DNA from: Pleurocapsa sp. MO_226.B13
Lineage (GTDB): Bacteria; Cyanobacteriota; Cyanobacteriia; Cyanobacteriales; Xenococcaceae
DNA length: 9,321 nucleotides
Assembly: GCA_030064795.1 (NCBI GenBank)
Contig: JASJEI010000482.1
Location: 1-9,321, forward strand
Direction: 5' to 3'
The notes beneath the pieces were generated by a model. It saw only the letters and a list, made by a program, of their open reading frames with translations. It did no database searches and had not been told where the DNA came from. Shown here one piece after another: positions 7,631-9,321 of the stretch; position 1 is the stretch's first letter; every line of letters begins with the position of its first letter. The position numbers were made by a program, and so were the translations under genes.

Positions 7631-8125
7631 GCGCCGTGTATTCCAGATTGGAATTGCGATAAATGTGGGGTTGTTTGGCTGTTTAGCAAACAGTCTTGCT
7701 TTCTGACCTCCTGTAGCTACTAGCTCCCAGTACTTGATTCAGTTAAGCAAAGCTTTTCACTCTTGATGGATGGTTTTGTTGATGAAAAGTACGTTTGCTG
7801 CCAATCCTTTGTTCTAGTTGCGGATTGGGAAAAAGCTATATTGAAAAATCCTCGTTGTTTTTCATTATAGTCTAGTTTGCGCTACCAGCAAGTGAGTTGA
7901 TTGATAAGGAAAGGACAATTTATCAGTCAAGCTTACGGACTATTTTATAAGATACGTCTATCAATCTAAATGATTTGTATACCCTTATAAAAACAAACTG
8001 TTTGTAAGTCTAGCTCCGACTCAAGAATCATTTTGTGATGTTCGGGGTACGAATATATCGTTTTGTGGCTACGTTTTCACCCCTGTATGGGGAACTTTTC
8101 CTACTAATCTGTCGAACCTAAGCGC
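7631..8125 (+). ncRNA. tracrRNA of the V-K CAST, enlarged
   Basis: The gene-free stretch after cas12k contains blocks matching my memory of the ShCAST tracrRNA: GCGCCG at the start, TTTGGCTGTT with CAGTCTTGCTTTCTGACC (7675-7708), TGCGCTACCAGCAA (7878-7891) and GTGGCTAC with a CCCC/GGGG hairpin (8065-8092). Hairpins include ATTCCA-gat-TGGAAT (7640-7654) and CTGTTT-agc-AAACAG (7679-7693). CTTTC (7699-7703) can pair with the terminal GAAAG of the repeat. A split anti-repeat is visible: AACTTTTCCT (8093-8102) pairs with repeat bases 23-32 with one mismatch, and GTCGAA (8111-8116) pairs with repeat bases 6-11. Between 7735 and 7870 three extra hairpins occur (7746-7799, 7801-7828, 7842-7864), so the RNA is about 490 nt, much longer than in ShCAST. 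The 3' end is uncertain. Confidence 0.8.
8093..8116 (+). other. Split tracrRNA anti-repeat
   Basis: Bases 8093-8102 (AACTTTTCCT) pair with GGGAGATGTT of the repeat, with two G-U pairs and one mismatch. Bases 8111-8116 (GTCGAA) pair exactly with TTCGAC in its 5' half. The order is antiparallel to the repeat, as needed for one crRNA to pair with both parts. Confidence 0.6.
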
Positions 8126-8197
8126 GGGCGAAATCCCTGGGAGGTTCAACAGAAATCTTCAAACCTTTATCTGTTCTTGCTTTTACAAATTTTACTT

Positions 8198-8233
8198 AAT
8201 GAAAATAACTTATTTTTAACGGTTATTTTCATT
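8198..8233 (+). repeat. 12-bp perfect inverted repeat in the array leader
   Basis: AATGAAAATAAC (8198-8209) and GTTATTTTCATT (8222-8233) are exact reverse complements around a 12-nt loop, between the tracrRNA anti-repeat and the first CRISPR repeat. It may end the tracrRNA (A/U-rich stem, U-rich 3' arm), be an RNA processing site or serve as a protein site. The rest of 8126-8309 shows no gene. Confidence 0.45.
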
Positions 8234-8309
8234 TGTTTAAAAGAACATTTTCGACCCTTGGCAAAAACAAAGCCGAAAGCATTTGTAGAAAATGGTTTAG
8301 ATGGGCGGA

Positions 8310-8752
8310 GTTGCTTCGACTCTCCCGATATGGGAGATGTTGAAAGTTGGAGTCGCTGAAATATACGATTGAAAGGCGAAAAAGTTGCTTCGACTCTCCC
8401 GATATGGGAGATGTTGAAAGAATTATCTAGAGATGCATATCTGCGAATATCTTCTGCGTTGCTTCGACTCTCCCGATATGGGAGATGTTGAAAGTTTATA
8501 ATAATGGATTGTTTTATCAATATGTTCAAGTTGCTTCGACTCTCCCGATATGGGAGATGTTGAAAGATGACTGGTGCAGCAGCAGGATTGGCTGTGGTGT
8601 TGGGGTTGCTTCGACTCTCCCGATATGGGAGATGTTGAAAGATATAACGGGCTTTATTAGCAATACTTTGAGTAGGATTGTTGCTTCGACTCTCCCGATG
8701 TCCCCATTCGAGGATAAATGGGAGATGTTGAGATTATTGGAAAAGTTGAAAG
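8310..8752 (+). CRISPR. V-K CRISPR array: five perfect repeats plus a degenerate last one
   Basis: Five identical 37-nt repeats lie at 8310-8346, 8384-8420, 8458-8494, 8530-8566 and 8605-8641. Each starts GTTGCTTCGAC and ends GATGTTGAAAG, with a TCTCCC/GGGAGA hairpin at its centre. The GTTGAAAG ending is the type V-K hallmark. Spacers are 37, 37, 35, 38 and 38 nt (8347-8383, 8421-8457, 8495-8529, 8567-8604, 8642-8679). A sixth copy starts at 8680 but is expanded (see the homing crRNA). I found no long match between these five spacers and the rest of the window. Spacer 4 is open in one frame with Ala, Gly and Val codons, as expected for a coding target. Transcription is on the + strand, the same as tracrRNA and cas12k. 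Confidence 0.97.
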
Positions 8753-8769
8753 GAGCAGAGGACTGAAAA
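8680..8769 (+). ncRNA. Delocalised homing crRNA: atypical repeat + 17-nt tRNA-Phe spacer
   Basis: The last repeat begins like the others for 20 nt (8680-8699), then has 18 extra bases (8700-8717), resumes ATGGGAGATGTTGA (8718-8731), has another 18 extra bases (8732-8749, duplicating GTTGA) and ends AAG (8750-8752). The spacer-like sequence GAGCAGAGGACTGAAAA (8753-8769) follows. It is identical to bases of the adjacent tRNA-Phe gene (minus strand, 9034 to 9018), which is preceded there by GTA, a GTN PAM. Delocalised short spacers against tRNA genes are the known homing mode of V-K CASTs. The match stops after exactly 17 nt, typical of such spacers. Confidence 0.88.
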
Positions 8770-8797
8770 CTCATTGGGTTGGGAATTTAAGTCCTAT

Positions 8798-8958
8798 TTT
8801 TTTGACATTAATTCTTTAAATCTGATTTTTTTGGCAAAAATCTTTGCATCTCGATCGCAAAAAAACAAAAAAAAGGCTCAAACGGGATAAAATCGTTCAA
8901 GCTATGAGATTTTTTGACATTAATTATTTAAAACTGACAAATAATTCTTTAATGTACA
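8798..8958 (-). repeat. CRISPR-proximal transposon end: TnsB-like binding repeats
   Basis: Two 28-nt direct copies (8798-8825 and 8910-8937) differ at 2 positions and share TTTTTTGACATTAATT followed by TTTAAA and CTGA. A third, diverged copy, TGACAAATAATTCTTTAA (8935-8952), runs into TGTACA (8953-8958). Read from the tip inward, this gives TGTACATTAAAGAATTAT then TTGTCAG, much like my memory of the ShCAST LE start (TGTACAGTGACAAATTATCT). TGTCA-type repeats set in from a TGTACA tip are TnsB sites. In ShCAST naming this CRISPR-side end is, as I recall, the LE. Confidence 0.8.
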
Positions 8959-8978
8959 GTACAACTGTACACTGTACA
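8953..8978. repeat. Stacked TGTACA tips at the transposon boundary
   Basis: TGTACA occurs three times in 26 bp: 8953-8958, 8966-8971 and 8973-8978. The first two form a perfect 8-bp inverted repeat, TGTACAGT-aca-ACTGTACA (8953-8971), and the last two are a direct tandem (ACTGTACA, CTGTACA). The real end is therefore ambiguous; the distance from the GTA PAM is 76, 63 or 56 bp for ends at 8958, 8971 or 8978. Confidence 0.7.
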
Positions 8979-8982
8979 TAGA

Positions 8983-9055
8983 TGCCGGGAGGCAGACTTG
9001 AACTGCCGACACGAGGATTTTCAGTCCTCTGCTCTACCACCTGAGCTATCCTGGC
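8983..9055 (-). tRNA. tRNA-Phe (GAA), homing target of the CAST
   Basis: The 73-nt cloverleaf reads on the minus strand: acceptor GCCAGGA/TCCCGGC, D stem GCTC/GAGC, anticodon stem GAGGA/TCCTC with loop CTGAAAA (anticodon GAA), variable GTGTC, T stem GGCAG/CTGCC with loop TTCAAGT, discriminator A. No CCA is encoded. All stems pair except an A4-C69 mismatch in the acceptor. The homing protospacer (9018-9034) covers part of the D stem, the anticodon stem and the anticodon loop, with PAM GTA at 9035-9037. The 3' end is 4 bp from the outermost TGTACA, so insertion left the tRNA whole. Confidence 0.95.
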
Positions 9056-9077
9056 TCGCTTTTTATTGCGTCTAACT

Positions 9078-9107
9078 AATGTAGCAGACTAAATATCCAC
9101 TTCGCAA
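9078..9107 (-). promoter_or_regulatory. Possible tRNA-Phe promoter
   Basis: On the minus strand TTGCGA (9107-9102) and TACATT (9083-9078) are 18 bp apart and would start transcription about 16 nt before the tRNA. The match to consensus is modest. Confidence 0.3.
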
Positions 9108-9200
9108 CCCTTTAATACAAATAAATTTTTTAGCTTTAATACCTAGATCTATACTTATCTATAATACATAGTAATTGGAGAACCAAAATTTGGAGATAAG

Positions 9201-9305
9201 ATGATGACGGAAGCTAATTTAGCTTCCGCCTGGGAAGCCCCGCACTCTATGCGAAGCATGAGTGTCGGGATGAGAAGGTGGGCAGGGTTGGTCGGGAAGC
9301 CTTAA
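9201..9305 (+). CDS. Tiny ORF of doubtful reality
   Basis: ATG at 9201 has a plausible ribosome site (GGAG at 9192-9195) and opens 34 codons, MMTEANLASAWEAPHSMRSM and onward to GLVGKP, before TAA. It runs straight through both hairpins, so it is probably not selected as protein; it may be the leftover tail of a mobile-element gene. I do not recognise it. Confidence 0.15.
   Translation: MMTEANLASAWEAPHSMRSMSVGMRRWAGLVGKP
9208..9269 (+). other. Two strong hairpins in flanking DNA, possible IS200/IS605-type end
   Basis: CGGAAGCTAA-t-TTAGCTTCCG (9208-9228) is a perfect 10-bp stem. CCCGCACTC and ATGC with GCAT and GAGTG then CGGG (9239-9269) form a second, bulged hairpin with a GAA loop. The pair, with GGAAGCC around it, resembles right-end RNA structures of cyanobacterial IS200/IS605 elements. 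No TnpB gene is in view. The remaining 9056-9200 is AT-rich, and apart from the possible tRNA promoter I see nothing in it. Confidence 0.3.
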
Positions 9306-9321
9306 TCTGGAGTATTTTGCC

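Larger units (their letters stand above)
1085..8978 (+). mobile_element. Type V-K CRISPR-associated transposon (CAST), one end in view
   Basis: The stretch encodes all core parts of a V-K CAST in the usual order: TnsB (DDE transposase), TnsC (AAA+ regulator), TniQ, a putative repressor, Cas12k, tracrRNA, CRISPR array and a homing crRNA, then a terminal region with TnsB-like sites. No tnsA is present, which in this family means copy-in or cointegrate transposition. The CRISPR-proximal end lies at one of three TGTACA tips (ending at 8958, 8971 or 8978), just beside tRNA-Phe. The tnsB-proximal end is not visible: the 131-bp gap in front of tnsB has neither TGTACA nor TGTCA-type repeats, so the left limit given here is only the leftmost part I can assign to the element. 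The gene at 16-1026 may be cargo inside it. Confidence 0.93.

Noticed and set aside
8167..8529. Minus-strand frame of 120 codons over the leader and first repeats
   Set aside because: It covers the array leader and repeats, opposite to crRNA transcription, with repeat-derived peptides.
8485..8774. Open frames on both strands across the CRISPR array giving repeated peptides such as VASTLPIWEMLKD
   Set aside because: They arise from the 37-nt repeats being read through with spacers that happen to lack stops; no ribosome site or protein similarity.

Overview
The window carries most of a type V-K CRISPR-associated transposon (CAST: Tn7-like transposition guided by the nuclease-dead effector Cas12k) from a cyanobacterium. 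Cyanobacterial origin is suggested by repeated HIP1 octamers (GCGATCGC, e.g. near 1147, 2831, 4157, 4538, 4719, 7539), by similarity of the transposition proteins to my recollection of the Scytonema hofmanni element (ShCAST), and by a cyanobacterial-type tRNA-Phe.

Layout. 16-1026: a more GC-rich LD-carboxypeptidase (peptidase S66) gene, either cargo or flanking host sequence. 1027-1157: AT-rich gap with three tandem 9-bp repeats in front of tnsB. 1158-4349: tnsB, tnsC and tniQ in tight series on the + strand. 4379-4897 (minus): a ribbon-helix-helix plus HTH repressor candidate. 4898-5090: intergenic region with the same type of 9-bp repeat. 5091-5564: small gene of unknown function. 5574-7565: cas12k. 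About 7631-8125: a long tracrRNA. 8310-8641: five identical 37-nt CRISPR repeats. 8680-8769: a degenerate repeat followed by a 17-nt homing spacer. 8803-8978: the CRISPR-proximal transposon end with three TnsB-like sites and stacked TGTACA tips. 8983-9055 (minus): tRNA-Phe(GAA), the evident homing target. 9056-9321: flanking DNA with two strong hairpins.

How it fits together. Cas12k with tracrRNA and crRNA binds DNA next to a GTN PAM without cutting; TniQ and TnsC link the complex to TnsB, which joins the transposon ends to the target. There is no tnsA, as usual in V-K. The homing spacer matches 17 consecutive bases of the adjacent tRNA-Phe gene beside a GTA PAM, which explains the element's position. 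The RHH/HTH protein probably represses both the tnsB operon and the cas12k operon through the shared 9-bp repeats.

Most unusual points: a TnsC that is intact in frame but lacks a recognisable Walker A lysine, has DD instead of DE in Walker B, and seems to lack sensor and arginine-finger residues; a tracrRNA with about 120 extra nucleotides forming three hairpins; a homing repeat expanded by two 18-nt insertions; and a stacked set of TGTACA ends. The second transposon end is not in the window. Comparisons with ShCAST are from memory, not from a search.
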